Of a DNA stretch of 64,000 nucleotides, positions 36,608 to 46,413 are shown in pieces. The stretch is taken from the NCBI GenBank assembly GCA_026399835.1, contig JAPLQE010000014.1:19206-83205 (forward strand), in the 5' to 3' direction. Below the pieces are notes generated by a model. It did no database searches. It saw only the letters and a list, made by a program, of their open reading frames with translations, and had not been told where the DNA came from. The position numbers and the translations under genes were made by a program. Within the stretch, counting starts at the first letter, position 1, and each line of letters opens with the position of its first letter. The stretch comes from Burkholderiales bacterium (lineage in GTDB: Bacteria > Pseudomonadota > Gammaproteobacteria > Burkholderiales > Burkholderiaceae_E).

Positions 36608-39600
36608 ATGCGGCACTTCTCGGCGGGACGGTGGGTCAGGGCATTCGCGGTCACCGCGACGGCGGCGGCGCTGGCGGCCTGCGGACAGGGCGGCGAGGCG
36701 CCGTCCGAGGCCGCGCAGGGCGCGGCATCCGGTGTCCCCGCGGCCGATCCGTCCAGTCGGGTCGCCTCGAAGGTCGTGCGCGACGAGCGCGCGCAGGTCG
36801 GCGGCCTCTGGGACGCGCCCTTCGACATGTCGGTGATCGCCATCCACATGGCGCTGCAGCCGGGCGGCCGCGTGCTGTACTACGGCAGCGACCTGAACGG
36901 CGTGCAGACCGCCTCGAAGCAGTACGCGGTCTGGGATCCGGCCGCCGGCACCGACGCCGACAGCGTGATGGTGCTGCCGAACGGCAGCGGCACCGACCTG
37001 TTCTGCAGCTCGCAGACGCTGATGCCCGACGGCAAGACGCTGATCGCCGGCGGCGACATGCCGGATGCGGGCAACACCGCGAACCGCGACTCGAACGTCT
37101 TCGACGCCGCGAACAACAGCCTCACGAAGCGCACGCCGATGAACCGCGAGCGCTGGTACTCGACGACGACCACGCTGACGAACGGCGAGGTCTACATCCA
37201 GGGCGGCGCGGGCGGTCACGACCGTCCCGAGATCCGCCGCGCGGACGGCTCCTTCGACCTGCTCGAGAACGCCGACACCTCGGGCATCGACTGGGCCTTC
37301 CCGCGCAACTGGGTGGCCCCCGACGGGCGTGTCTTCGGCATCGACGGCTCGGGCCGGATGTACTACGTCGATACCGCCGGTGAAGGCACGCTGGTAAGTG
37401 CCGGGCAGCTGCCCGCGGGCGCCGCGGTCGGCTCGGCCGGCGCGGCGATGTTCCGGCCGGGCCGCATCCTCGGCCTGTCCTCGCAGTCGCCGGCGGCGCA
37501 CGTCGTCGACATCCGCTCGGGCACGCCCGCGGTCGCGGGCACCGAAGCGCTGTCGGGCCTGCGCATCCACGGCGTGGCGACGGTGCTGGCCGACGGCCGC
37601 GTGCTCGCCAGCGGCGGCAGCACCCAGGACAACCAGCGCGAATCCGCGCTCCGCAGCGCCGAGGTCTGGAACCCGGTGACCGGCGAATGGACGATCGGGC
37701 CGTCGCAGGTCAACCCGCGCCTGTACCACGGCACCGCGCTGCTGCTGCCCGACGGCCGCGTGCTGGTCGCCGGCGGCGGCGCCCCGGGTCCGCTGGTCAA
37801 CCGCAACGGCGAGATCTACTCGCCCTCGTACCTCTTCGACGCGAACGGGATGCCGGCGCGGCGACCGGCCATCAGCGCTGCGCCCGAGTCGCTGCAGCCG
37901 GGCCGCTCCTTCGCGCTGCGCGTCGGCGCTGGCGCGGTCTCGCGCGTGACCCTGGTGCGCTTCGGCTCGGTCAGCCACTCGTGGAACAGCGACCAGCGCT
38001 TCCTGGACCTGCCGTTCCGCGCCACCGAGGCGTCGGGTTCGGCCGTCGCGGTGCAGCTGCCCTCGCGCGCCACCGACACGCCTCCGGGCTTCTACATGCT
38101 GTTCGCCTGGGACGCGAACGGCGTGCCCTCGGTCGCCCGCACGGTGCGCATCACCGAGCCCGGCGATCCGGGCGCCGCGCACGCGCCGACGGTCGACGCC
38201 ATCGCCGACCGTGCCTGGACCTCCGGCGACGTCGTGCTGCAGCCGGTCGGCCGCAGCCCGCGCGGCACGCCCGTCGTCTGGAGCGCGAGCGGCCTGCCCC
38301 AGGGCCTGGCGATCGACCGCACGAGCGGCGCCATCACCGGCCGCCCGACGCGCGCCGGCCAGCACTTCGTGACGGTCGCCGCCGACGACGGCACCTGGAC
38401 CGGCACGCGCTCCTTCCTGTGGACGGTCACGCCCTCGCAGGCGCAGCTCGCCCAGCCCGAATCGAGCGGCCCGGTGGCGGCCGGCACCGGCGCGAGCTTC
38501 ACCGCCCGGGCCACCGGCGCGGGCCTCACCTACGAATGGCGCTTCGGCGACGGCACGCCGCCGACCGCGCGAAGCAGCACGCCGAGCGTCAACCACGTGT
38601 TCGCGGGGCCCGGCGTCTACACGGTGACCGTCACCGTCTACGACGCCGAGGGGCGCCCGGTCACCGGCTCGTTCCTGCAGGTCGTGCACGGCGCGACCGG
38701 CAGGCAGGCGGCGCGCTCGTCGATGCTCGCGCTCTCGGGCACCGGCGCCGCGCAGCGGCTGTGGGTCGCGAACCCCGACGCGAACACCGTCGCGGTGTTC
38801 GACGCGGCGAACCGCACGCGGCTCGCCGAGATCCCGGTGGGCGAACAGCCGGTGACGCTGACAGTGGCCGGCGACGGCCGCGTCTGGGTGGCGAACCGCC
38901 GCTCGGCGAGCCTGTCGGTGATCGACCCGGGCACGCGCGCGGTGGTCCGCACGATCGCGCTGCCCGCGGGCTCGCAGCCCTACGGCGTGGTCGCCGATCC
39001 GGCCGGCCGCAACGTGTGGGTGGTGATGGAGGGCACGGGCGCGCTGTACCGCTACGACGCCACCAGCTTCGCGCGGACCGGTGCCACGGCCGTCGGCGCG
39101 AACACGCGCCACCTGGCGATCACCGGCGACGGCGCGACCGTCTACGCGACGCGATTCATCACGCCGCCGCTGCCGGGCGAGTCGACCGCGAAGGTCCATC
39201 CGTACGCCGACGGCCGGATCCACGGTGCCCGGGTGATCCCGGTCGATGCGGCGAAGTTGACCGTCGGCACGCACATCGTGCTGCGCCACAGCGACCGGCA
39301 GGACGCCGAGAACCAGGGCCGCGGCATCCCGAACTACCTGGGCGCGATGGCGATCTCGCCCGACGCCAGCCAGGCGTTCGTGCCGTCGAAGCAGGACAAC
39401 GTGCTGCGCGGCACGCTGCGCGACAACGGCCGCGACCTCGACTTCCAGAACACCGTGCGCGCGGTGAGCTCGCGGATCGTGATGGCGACGCGCGCGGAGG
39501 ACCCCGACGCCCGGATCGACCACGACAACGCCAGCCTCGCGAGCGCCGCGACCTTCGACCCGCTGGGCACGCTGCTCTTCGTCGCGCTCGAGACGAGCCG

Positions 39601-42166
39601 CGAGGTGGCGGTGGTCGACGCCTACTCGCGCGCGCAGCTCATGCGGGTGCAGGTCGGCCGCGCTCCGCAGGGCCTGCAGGTCTCGCCCGACGGCAGCCGG
39701 CTGTACGTCGCGAACTTCATGGACCGCACGGTCACCGTGCTCGACCTCGCGCCGCTGCGCACGCGCGGCCGCTTCGAGGTGCCGGTGCTCGGCACGCTGC
39801 CCACGGTCGCCACGGAACCGCTGTCCGCGCAGGTCCTGCTCGGCAAGCAGCTGTTCTACGACGCGGCCGACACGCGCCTGGCGCGCGACCGGTACATGAG
39901 CTGCGCGAGCTGCCACAACGACGGCGGCCACGACGGCCGTACCTGGGACCTGACCGGCGCGGGCGAGGGCCTGCGCAACACGATCAGCCTGCGCGGACGC
40001 GGCGGCATGCGCCACGGCCAGCTGCACTGGAGCGGCAACTTCGACGAGGTGCAGGACTTCGAGGGCCAGATCCGCAGGCTCGCGGGCGGCACCGGCCTGA
40101 TGAGCGACGCCGACTTCGCGGTCGGCACGCGCTCGCAGCCGATCGGCACGCCGAAGGCCGGCGTCAGCGCCGACCTCGACGCGCTCGCCGCCTACGTGGG
40201 CTCGCTGACCGCGGTCGACCGCAGCCCGCACCGGGCGGCCAACGGCGCGCCCAGCGCCGCCGAGGCGCTCGGGCGCGAGGTGTTCGCCGAGCGCTGCGCG
40301 AGCTGCCATGCCGGCCCCGCCGCCACCGACAGCGCGCCCGGCGGCCGGCATGCCGTCGGTACGCTGAAGGCCGCGAGCGGCAAGCGGCTGGGCGGCCTGC
40401 TCGGCGGCATCGACACGCCCTCGCTCTCGGACGCCTGGGCGACCGAGCCCTACCTGCACGACGGTTCGGCGCCGACGCTGGCAGCCGCCATCGCCGCCCA
40501 TGTCCCGGGCCTGGCCGCCGGCGACCTCGCCGAGGTCGCGACCTTCGTGCGCAACGGCGCGGTCGACACCGTCGCACCGCCCCGCCGGCTCGAGGGCACC
40601 GCGGTCCGCGCGGTGGGCAGCGCCGTGGCACGGCCCGACGGTTCGACGCGGCTGACCTCGGCCTTCAGCCAGGCCGGTGCGCTCTGGAGCACGCAGGCGT
40701 GGCCGACCGCGCAGCCCTTCACCACGTCGTTCGACTTCGCCATGGACGGCACCGGACGGCAGGCCGACGGTCTGGCCTTCGTGCTGCAGGGTTCGGGGCC
40801 GGGCGCGATCGGCGGCGCAGGCGGCTGCATCGGCCTGTGCGGCCTGTCGAACGGGCTCGCCGCGACCGTACGCACCTGGATGTACAACGACGGCGGCTTC
40901 GTGCACGAAGGCCGCCCGGGCCGGCCGCTCGGCTTCGACGCCGGCGCCGCGCGGCGCATCGTCGGCCGCATGTCGGTGACCTGGAACCCGGCATCGAACC
41001 GGCTGTCGATGACCGCGGCGATGCTGGTCGACGGCGTGCCGCGCACCTTTGCCGACAGCATGACCGTCGACCTGCGCACGCGCTTCGGCGCGACGGTGAC
41101 CGCCGGCATCACCGGCGGCACGGGCGGCGCGATGGCGATCCAGGCGGTCTCGAACTGGAGCACCGCAGCGATCGTCCCGGCGCCGCGCCGCGACGACGCC
41201 CGCACCGACTTCGGCGGCATCGCCATCGGCGCGCCCGAGTGCGTGTCGTGGGCCGAGGGCCGCCAGGACTGCTTCGTGGTCGGCACGGACGGCGCGCTGT
41301 ACCAGCGCTTCAGCGCGGCGGACGGCACGTGGAACCCGGGCTGGGTCCGCCAGGGCGGCGCCCTCGCCGCCGGCCGGCCGTCGTGCGTGAGCACCGCGGC
41401 GGGCCGCCTCGACTGCTTCGCGGTCGGCCGCGATCGCGCGCTGTGGCAGCGCAGCTGGGACGGCGCGCGCTGGCTCGACTGGCGCTCGCTCGGCGGCACC
41501 ACGGGCTCGGATCCGTCATGCGTCGCGGGTCCGCTCGGACGCATCGACTGCGTGGTCCGCGGCCCCGGGAACGCGCTGTTCTCGCGCACGCTCGCCGGCG
41601 GTGCCTGGGGCGGCTGGCGCAGCCTCGGCGGCGTGCTGACCTCCGCGCCCGACTGTGTGCTGGATGCCCAGGGCGCCACGCAGTGCTTCGCGCGCGGCAA
41701 CGATGCGGCGCTGTGGCAGAAGGCGGTCGAGCCGGGCGGCAGCTGGCGCTCGCTCGGCGGCTGGATCCACGGCGACTCCTCGTGCGCGACGCAGGCCGAC
41801 GGCCTGATGCGCTGCTTCGTGCGCGGCAGCGACGACGGGCTGTGGGGCAACGCCTTCGACGGCGTGCGCTGGAGCGGCTGGCGCCAGGAGCGCGCCTCGG
41901 TCGGCCTGGTGCAGGCGCCGCCGCGCTGCGTCGCATCGCCCGAGCGCAACGGCGTCGACTGCTTCGTGGTGACCAACGACGGCACGCTGCGCCACCGCGT
42001 GCGCGACGGCGGCGGACCGGACGAGGGCGCGTGGCCGTGGACGGTCGCGGTCACCGGGCTGGCGCCCGAGGCGCCGGGCTGCATCGCGCAGCGCGGCACG
42101 GTCTCCTGCACGGCCCGCGTCGCCGCGGACCGCCGCGTGGTGAACGAGAGCTGGACCGTGGACTGA
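36608..42166 (+). CDS. Giant lipoprotein: copper radical oxidase + PKD + YVTN propeller + diheme peroxidase-like + lectin domains
   Basis: A 1852-residue secreted protein with a lipoprotein signal (LAAC, lipidated C25). Residues ~55-517 resemble galactose/glyoxal oxidase with all copper and radical ligands in place: C133, Y184, Y373, H374 and H457; the stacking tryptophan of galactose oxidase is a glycine (202). Residues ~525-608 are a putative Ig domain, ~612-695 a PKD domain (WRFGDGTP, HVFAGPGVYTVTV), and ~705-1050 a YVTN-type propeller. Residues ~1060-1320 hold two c-heme sites (CASCH at 1099-1103 and 1230-1234) in a MauG/cytochrome c peroxidase-like setting. Residues ~1330-1520 resemble L-type lectin (QADGLAFVLQGSGPG). 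Residues ~1540-1850 hold seven repeats, each with a Cys pair 9-11 apart, like a fucolectin-type propeller. It likely oxidises an alcohol or aldehyde at the cell surface; each domain call is by motif only. Confidence 0.85.
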   Translation: MRHFSAGRWVRAFAVTATAAALAACGQGGEAPSEAAQGAASGVPAADPSSRVASKVVRDERAQVGGLWDAPFDMSVIAIHMALQPGGRVLYYGSDLNGVQTASKQYAVWDPAAGTDADSVMVLPNGSGTDLFCSSQTLMPDGKTLIAGGDMPDAGNTANRDSNVFDAANNSLTKRTPMNRERWYSTTTTLTNGEVYIQGGAGGHDRPEIRRADGSFDLLENADTSGIDWAFPRNWVAPDGRVFGIDGSGRMYYVDTAGEGTLVSAGQLPAGAAVGSAGAAMFRPGRILGLSSQSPAAHVVDIRSGTPAVAGTEALSGLRIHGVATVLADGRVLASGGSTQDNQRESALRSAEVWNPVTGEWTIGPSQVNPRLYHGTALLLPDGRVLVAGGGAPGPLVNRNGEIYSPSYLFDANGMPARRPAISAAPESLQPGRSFALRVGAGAVSRVTLVRFGSVSHSWNSDQRFLDLPFRATEASGSAVAVQLPSRATDTPPGFYMLFAWDANGVPSVARTVRITEPGDPGAAHAPTVDAIADRAWTSGDVVLQPVGRSPRGTPVVWSASGLPQGLAIDRTSGAITGRPTRAGQHFVTVAADDGTWTGTRSFLWTVTPSQAQLAQPESSGPVAAGTGASFTARATGAGLTYEWRFGDGTPPTARSSTPSVNHVFAGPGVYTVTVTVYDAEGRPVTGSFLQVVHGATGRQAARSSMLALSGTGAAQRLWVANPDANTVAVFDAANRTRLAEIPVGEQPVTLTVAGDGRVWVANRRSASLSVIDPGTRAVVRTIALPAGSQPYGVVADPAGRNVWVVMEGTGALYRYDATSFARTGATAVGANTRHLAITGDGATVYATRFITPPLPGESTAKVHPYADGRIHGARVIPVDAAKLTVGTHIVLRHSDRQDAENQGRGIPNYLGAMAISPDASQAFVPSKQDNVLRGTLRDNGRDLDFQNTVRAVSSRIVMATRAEDPDARIDHDNASLASAATFDPLGTLLFVALETSREVAVVDAYSRAQLMRVQVGRAPQGLQVSPDGSRLYVANFMDRTVTVLDLAPLRTRGRFEVPVLGTLPTVATEPLSAQVLLGKQLFYDAADTRLARDRYMSCASCHNDGGHDGRTWDLTGAGEGLRNTISLRGRGGMRHGQLHWSGNFDEVQDFEGQIRRLAGGTGLMSDADFAVGTRSQPIGTPKAGVSADLDALAAYVGSLTAVDRSPHRAANGAPSAAEALGREVFAERCASCHAGPAATDSAPGGRHAVGTLKAASGKRLGGLLGGIDTPSLSDAWATEPYLHDGSAPTLAAAIAAHVPGLAAGDLAEVATFVRNGAVDTVAPPRRLEGTAVRAVGSAVARPDGSTRLTSAFSQAGALWSTQAWPTAQPFTTSFDFAMDGTGRQADGLAFVLQGSGPGAIGGAGGCIGLCGLSNGLAATVRTWMYNDGGFVHEGRPGRPLGFDAGAARRIVGRMSVTWNPASNRLSMTAAMLVDGVPRTFADSMTVDLRTRFGATVTAGITGGTGGAMAIQAVSNWSTAAIVPAPRRDDARTDFGGIAIGAPECVSWAEGRQDCFVVGTDGALYQRFSAADGTWNPGWVRQGGALAAGRPSCVSTAAGRLDCFAVGRDRALWQRSWDGARWLDWRSLGGTTGSDPSCVAGPLGRIDCVVRGPGNALFSRTLAGGAWGGWRSLGGVLTSAPDCVLDAQGATQCFARGNDAALWQKAVEPGGSWRSLGGWIHGDSSCATQADGLMRCFVRGSDDGLWGNAFDGVRWSGWRQERASVGLVQAPPRCVASPERNGVDCFVVTNDGTLRHRVRDGGGPDEGAWPWTVAVTGLAPEAPGCIAQRGTVSCTARVAADRRVVNESWTVD

Positions 42167-42283
42167 CGCCGCCCGGGCCCGACGTGCGACGTGCATCGCC
42201 GCCGGGCCCGCATCGCCGTCGCGATGCCGACCCCACGGTGCCGACCCAGCGGCGCGGCTGGGCGGGCGCCGCCGCATCGGCGG

Positions 42284-42289
42284 TATCCT
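42284..42289 (+). promoter_or_regulatory. Candidate -10 box (TATCCT) of hmgA
   Basis: TATCCT lies 33 bases before the GTG start of hmgA, inside the 156-bp gap after the giant gene. No recognisable -35. Confidence 0.4.
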
Positions 42290-42322
42290 CGGGCGGATCG
42301 ATCCGACCGAGCGAGGCCCCCC

Positions 42323-43693
42323 GTGAACCGTCCCGAGACCGTCGTCGCCGCGCCTGCCTGCCAGTCCGGCTTCGGCAACGAGTTCGCCACCGAGGCGCTG
42401 CCGGGCGCGCTGCCGGTCGGGCGCAACTCGCCGCAGCGCTGCCCGTACGGCCTGTACGCCGAGCAGATCTCCGGCACGGCCTTCACGGCGCCGCGCGCCG
42501 AGAACCGCCGCACCTGGACCTACCGGATCCGCCCGGGCGCGCTGCACGGCCCATTCCGGCGGATCGCCGACCGCGGCATCGTCGGCGCCTTCGGCGAGGC
42601 CGCCGGCGTCGAGACCCCGCCCTCGCAGCTGCGCTGGAGCCCGCTGCCGCTGCCCGACGCGACGACCGACTTCGTCGACGGCCTGTTCACGATGGGCGGC
42701 AACGGCGACGCCGCCTCGATGACCGGCTGTGCGGTCCACCTGTATGCGGCGAACCGCTCGATGCGCGATCGCTTCTTCTACGACGCCGACGGCGAGCTGC
42801 TGATCGTGCCGCAGCAGGGCACGCTGCGGCTGCTGACCGAACTCGGCGAGCTCGTCGTGCCGCCGCTGCACATCGCGGTGGTGCCGCGCGGCGTGCGCTT
42901 TCGCGTGGAGCTGCCCGAGGTCGACGCGGGCGGCCCCGACGCCGACCGGCCCGGGGCCCTGGCTGCGGTGCGGGGCTACGTCTGCGAGAACTTCGGCGCG
43001 CCGCTCAGGCTGCCCGACCTCGGCCCGATCGGCTCGAACGGCCTGGCGAACCCGCGCGACTTCCTGTCGCCGGTGGCCCGCTACGAGGACCGCGAAGGCG
43101 CCTTCGAGCTGGTCGCGAAGTTCCAGGGCCGGCTGTGGGCGGCCGACATCGGTCACTCGCCGCTCGACGTCGTCGCCTGGCACGGCAATCACGTGCCCTA
43201 CCTCTACGACCTGCGCCGCTTCAACACCATCGGCTCGATCAGCTTCGACCATCCCGACCCGTCGATCTTCCTGGTGCTGCAGTCGGTGTCGGACACGCCC
43301 GGCGTCGACACGCTCGACTTCGTGATCTTCCCGCCGCGCATCCTCGCCGCCGAGGACACCTTCCGACCGCCCTGGTTCCACCGCAACGTCGCCAGCGAGT
43401 TCATGGGCCTGATCCACGGCGTCTACGACGCCAAGGCCGAGGGCTTCTCGCCCGGGGGCGCGAGCCTGCACAACTGCATGTCGGGCCACGGTCCGGACGC
43501 CGGCACCTTCGAGAAGGCGAGTGCGGCCGACACCTCGGTGGCGCACTACGTGCGCGACACCATGGCCTTCATGTTCGAGACCCGCGCCGTGATCCATCCG
43601 ACCGCGCAGGCGCTGGCGCTGCCCACGCTGCAGCAGGACTACTGGCGCTGCTGGCAGGGCCTCGCCAGGCACTTCGATCCGACCCGCCGCTGA
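42323..43693 (+). CDS. hmgA: Homogentisate 1,2-dioxygenase
   Basis: A 456-residue Fe(II) ring-cleavage enzyme that turns homogentisate into maleylacetoacetate in tyrosine/phenylalanine breakdown. The GTG start gives the usual N-terminus ([19 protein letters not shown]). The active-site region is intact: [31 protein letters not shown] (in parts), [27 protein letters not shown] and the NCMSGHGPD segment with the iron ligands His, Glu and His. Fumarylacetoacetase, normally its partner, is not in the window; a medium-chain dehydrogenase gene follows instead. Confidence 0.95.
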   Translation: MNRPETVVAAPACQSGFGNEFATEALPGALPVGRNSPQRCPYGLYAEQISGTAFTAPRAENRRTWTYRIRPGALHGPFRRIADRGIVGAFGEAAGVETPPSQLRWSPLPLPDATTDFVDGLFTMGGNGDAASMTGCAVHLYAANRSMRDRFFYDADGELLIVPQQGTLRLLTELGELVVPPLHIAVVPRGVRFRVELPEVDAGGPDADRPGALAAVRGYVCENFGAPLRLPDLGPIGSNGLANPRDFLSPVARYEDREGAFELVAKFQGRLWAADIGHSPLDVVAWHGNHVPYLYDLRRFNTIGSISFDHPDPSIFLVLQSVSDTPGVDTLDFVIFPPRILAAEDTFRPPWFHRNVASEFMGLIHGVYDAKAEGFSPGGASLHNCMSGHGPDAGTFEKASAADTSVAHYVRDTMAFMFETRAVIHPTAQALALPTLQQDYWRCWQGLARHFDPTRR

Positions 43694-43746
43694 AGTCCGG
43701 CCGCTGAAGTTCGCTCGCTGTCCTTCCTTCCGATGAGACCCCGCGC

Positions 43747-44760
43747 ATGAGAGCCGTCGCCTACCGCCGCTGCCTGCCCGTCACCGACCCGGAGTGCCTG
43801 CTCGACGTCGAGCTGCCCGAACCGGTGCCGGGCGAGCGCGACCTGCTGGTCCGCGTGCACGCGGTCTCGGTCAATCCGGTCGACACCAAGGTGCGGCGCG
43901 GCGTGGCGCCGCCCGAGGGCGGGCTGCGCGTGCTGGGCTTCGACGCGGCCGGCGTGGTCGAGGCGGTGGGCCCGCGCGTGACGCGCTTGCGGCCCGGCGA
44001 CGCGGTGTTCTACGCCGGCTCGCGCATCCGCTCCGGCACCAACGCCGAGCTGCACTGCGTCGACGAGCGCATCGTCGGCAGGAAGCCCGCCACGCTCGAC
44101 TTCGCGCAGGCCGCCGCGATGCCGCTGACCGCGATCACCGCCTGGGAGGCGCTGTTCGACCGGCTGCAGCTGCGGCTGGGCGCGCCGCACGACTCGGGCA
44201 CGCTGCTGATCACCGCCGGGGCCGGCGGCGTCGGCTCGATCGCGGTGCAGCTCGCGCGGCGCCTGACCGGTGCCCGCGTGATCGCCACCGCGTCGCGCCC
44301 GGAGAGCCGCGCGCAGGCGCTCGCACTCGGCGCGCACCTCGTCGTCGACCACTCGCAGCCGCTGTCCGAGGCGCTGCAGGCCGCGGGCGTGAAATGGGTC
44401 GAGCGGATCTTCAGCGTGTCGAACACCGACGCGCACTTCGCCGAGCTCGCGAAGGTGGTGGCGCCGCAGGGCCGGATCTGCGTGATCGACGATCCGGCGC
44501 CGATCGACGTGCGCCTGCTCAAGGCGCGCTGCGCGTCGCTGCACTGGGAGGCGATGTTCACGCGCTCCACCTTCGAGACGCCCGACATGATCGAGCAGGG
44601 TCGCCTGCTCGACGAGGTCTCGGCGCTGGTCGACGCCGGCACGCTGCGCACCACGCATGCGAGCACGCTCGGCCGGATCGACGCGGCCACGCTGCGCGAG
44701 GCGCATGCCCGGGTCGAGTCGGGCCGGACCATCGGCAAGGTGGTGCTGGCCGGATTCTGA
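43747..44760 (+). CDS. Zinc-binding alcohol dehydrogenase family protein (quinone oxidoreductase-like)
   Basis: A 337-residue MDR-superfamily oxidoreductase. It has the substrate-domain start (VRVHAVSVNPVDTKVRRG, GFDAAGVVEAVG) and a Rossmann NADPH-binding segment LITAGAGGVGSIAVQLA. The catalytic zinc Cys/His set of true alcohol dehydrogenases is not evident, so an NADPH-dependent quinone or enone reductase of the zinc-binding-ADH-like group is the best call. It begins 53 bases after hmgA in the same direction and may be cotranscribed. Confidence 0.88.
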   Translation: MRAVAYRRCLPVTDPECLLDVELPEPVPGERDLLVRVHAVSVNPVDTKVRRGVAPPEGGLRVLGFDAAGVVEAVGPRVTRLRPGDAVFYAGSRIRSGTNAELHCVDERIVGRKPATLDFAQAAAMPLTAITAWEALFDRLQLRLGAPHDSGTLLITAGAGGVGSIAVQLARRLTGARVIATASRPESRAQALALGAHLVVDHSQPLSEALQAAGVKWVERIFSVSNTDAHFAELAKVVAPQGRICVIDDPAPIDVRLLKARCASLHWEAMFTRSTFETPDMIEQGRLLDEVSALVDAGTLRTTHASTLGRIDAATLREAHARVESGRTIGKVVLAGF

Positions 44761-44823
44761 GGCTCGGGCGAAGCCCTCTGGAGGCCCGGGCCGGGCGCAG
44801 TGGCGGCCCCGGGCCGCCCGCCG

Positions 44824-45138
44824 TCAGACGAACACGATCCGTGTCCGCAGCGACTCGAGCGACACCTTGGGCGCGCCGACGACACCGCCCTCGCGCGGCG
44901 CGCCGGTGACCACGCCGCGACCGGAGACCGGGGCGAGCGTGTCGAGCTGGAAGCGGCCGGCGGTCTCGTCCCGACGCAGGTAGCACTCCTCGTCGAAGTA
45001 CAGCCGGTCGCCGCCGCCCCGGATCTCGTCGGCGTCGACGTGCGGGAAGCCGATCAGCGTGCGGATCGATTCGATGCTGCCGTCGATCTCGACGGACTCG
45101 ATCGAGCGGCGGACGGGGTCGATCAGGAAGGCGTTCAT
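44824..45138 (-). CDS. Small hypothetical protein
   Basis: A 104-residue protein beginning MNAFLIDPVRRSIESVEIDG. It has the flavour of a small beta-rich cytoplasmic protein (alternating hydrophobics, the DRLYFDEECYL block, then GRGVVTGAPREGG). Similar short proteins that begin with a LIDP strand and end with a GVVxG strand are, in my memory, found in proteobacterial chromosomes and phages without known function. The frame remains open far upstream only as a shadow of the TctC gene. It converges with the oxidoreductase gene across a 63-base gap. Confidence 0.7.
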   Translation of the reverse strand: MNAFLIDPVRRSIESVEIDGSIESIRTLIGFPHVDADEIRGGGDRLYFDEECYLRRDETAGRFQLDTLAPVSGRGVVTGAPREGGVVGAPKVSLESLRTRIVFV

Positions 45139-45414
45139 GCGGGGCGGGCCTGGGACGACGGGGCGAACCCGTCCGGGGGCATGGCATCGGACATGTCCGG
45201 ATTCTCGGGCGCCCGCCTGCGATGCCGGGCCCCGAAACTGACGATCGGCCCGTACGGCGGCGTGTATGGCAGCCCGCACAGGGGCCTGCAAGGCGGCCCG
45301 CCCGCTGGCCGCCGATGCACGGTCGCCCGCCCGCCGTGGTACGGTGCAGCGAGCCCGGCTGCACGCCCCGCGCGCGCCGACCGGGCCCGACACCACCCGA
45401 GAGGAGACCCCCCG
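45139..45414. other. Divergent intergenic region between small hypothetical gene and TctC gene
   Basis: This 276-bp gap holds no convincing gene. A GTACGGT element around 45340 and the GAGGAGA ribosome site at about 45400 belong to the rightward TctC gene. Nothing else was recognised. Confidence 0.5.
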
Positions 45415-46398
45415 ATGAACCGTCGTTCCCCGCGCGTGCGGGTCGTGGCCGCGCTGCTGGCGCTGGTCGGTGCCCTGGTTGCCGCGCCCCAGGCGCATGC
45501 GCAGGCCTATCCCGCCAAGCCGATCAAGATGATCGTGCCGTTCCCGGCCGGGTCGGCCACCGACACCATCGCCCGCGTGATCGGCGCGTCGGTCGCCACC
45601 TCGATCGGCCAGCCGGTGCTGGTCGAGAACAAGGCCGGCGCCGACGGCGCGATCGCCGGCGCCGAGGTCGTGCGGGCGGCGCCCGACGGCTACACCGTGC
45701 TGATGGCCACCAACAGCCCGATGTCGGCGGCCCCGGCGCTGCGCAAGGTGCCGCCCTACGACCCGGTCACCGACTTCTCGCCGATCACCGACATCGGCCG
45801 CTACACCTTCTTCATCGTCGTGCATCCGTCGGTGCCGGCCAACTCGGTGGCCGAACTGGTCGCCCACGCGAAGGCCAACCCCGGCGCGCTGAACTACGCC
45901 ACCGGCAACACCACCGGCATCGTGTCGATGGCGCTGTTCGCCTCGCTGGGCGGCATCAGGATGGTCCATGTGCCCTACAAGGGCGAGCCGCAGGCGCTGA
46001 CCGACCTGGTCGGCGGGCGGGTGCAGGTGATGGTGGTCTCGGCCGGCACCTCGGTCCCGCACATCCGCGATGGCCGGCTGCGGGCGATCGCGGTGACCCT
46101 CGACAAGCGCAGCCCGGTGCTGCCGGACGTGCCGACGATCGCCGAGGCGGGCATGCCGCAGTTCAGGCTGACCTCCTGGGCGGGCGTGTTCGGCCCGGCG
46201 AAGATGCCGCGCGACGTCGTCGAGCGGCTCAACCGCGAGTTCAATGCCGCCCTCGCCCGGCCGGACGTGGTCCAGGCCATGGAGAAGCAGGCGTTCATCC
46301 TGGGCGGCTCGACCCCGGAGCAGCTCGGCACCCTGGTCCGCGAGCAGCTCGACAGCTACCGAGCCACGATGAAGGCGGCGGGCATCGAGCCGGAATGA
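45415..46398 (+). CDS. Bug/TctC family periplasmic binding protein
   Basis: A 327-residue tripartite-tricarboxylate-transporter-type binding protein. It has a signal peptide ending AHAQAYPAKP, then the family pattern IKMIVPFPAGSATDTIARV, VLVENKAGADGAIAG, APDGYTVLMAT, HVPYKGEPQALTDLVGGRVQ and SPVLPDVPTIAEAG. It has no TctA/TctB membrane genes beside it, as is usual for the large Bug sets of Burkholderiales. Ligand is probably a small carboxylate or amide. A GAGGAGA ribosome site precedes it. Confidence 0.92.
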   Translation: MNRRSPRVRVVAALLALVGALVAAPQAHAQAYPAKPIKMIVPFPAGSATDTIARVIGASVATSIGQPVLVENKAGADGAIAGAEVVRAAPDGYTVLMATNSPMSAAPALRKVPPYDPVTDFSPITDIGRYTFFIVVHPSVPANSVAELVAHAKANPGALNYATGNTTGIVSMALFASLGGIRMVHVPYKGEPQALTDLVGGRVQVMVVSAGTSVPHIRDGRLRAIAVTLDKRSPVLPDVPTIAEAGMPQFRLTSWAGVFGPAKMPRDVVERLNREFNAALARPDVVQAMEKQAFILGGSTPEQLGTLVREQLDSYRATMKAAGIEPE

Positions 46399-46413
46399 GG
46401 TCGGCAGCGGAAC

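Noticed and set aside
36581..40906. 1441-codon open frame on the minus strand across the giant gene
   Set aside because: It is Arg/Ala/Gly/His-rich, has no domain-like pattern and is the complement of a strongly supported gene. GC-rich codon bias leaves such frames open.
37687..43707. 2006-codon plus-strand frame overlapping the giant gene and hmgA
   Set aside because: It crosses two well-supported genes in another frame and has an Arg/Ala/Pro/Gly-only composition, which marks it as a shadow frame.
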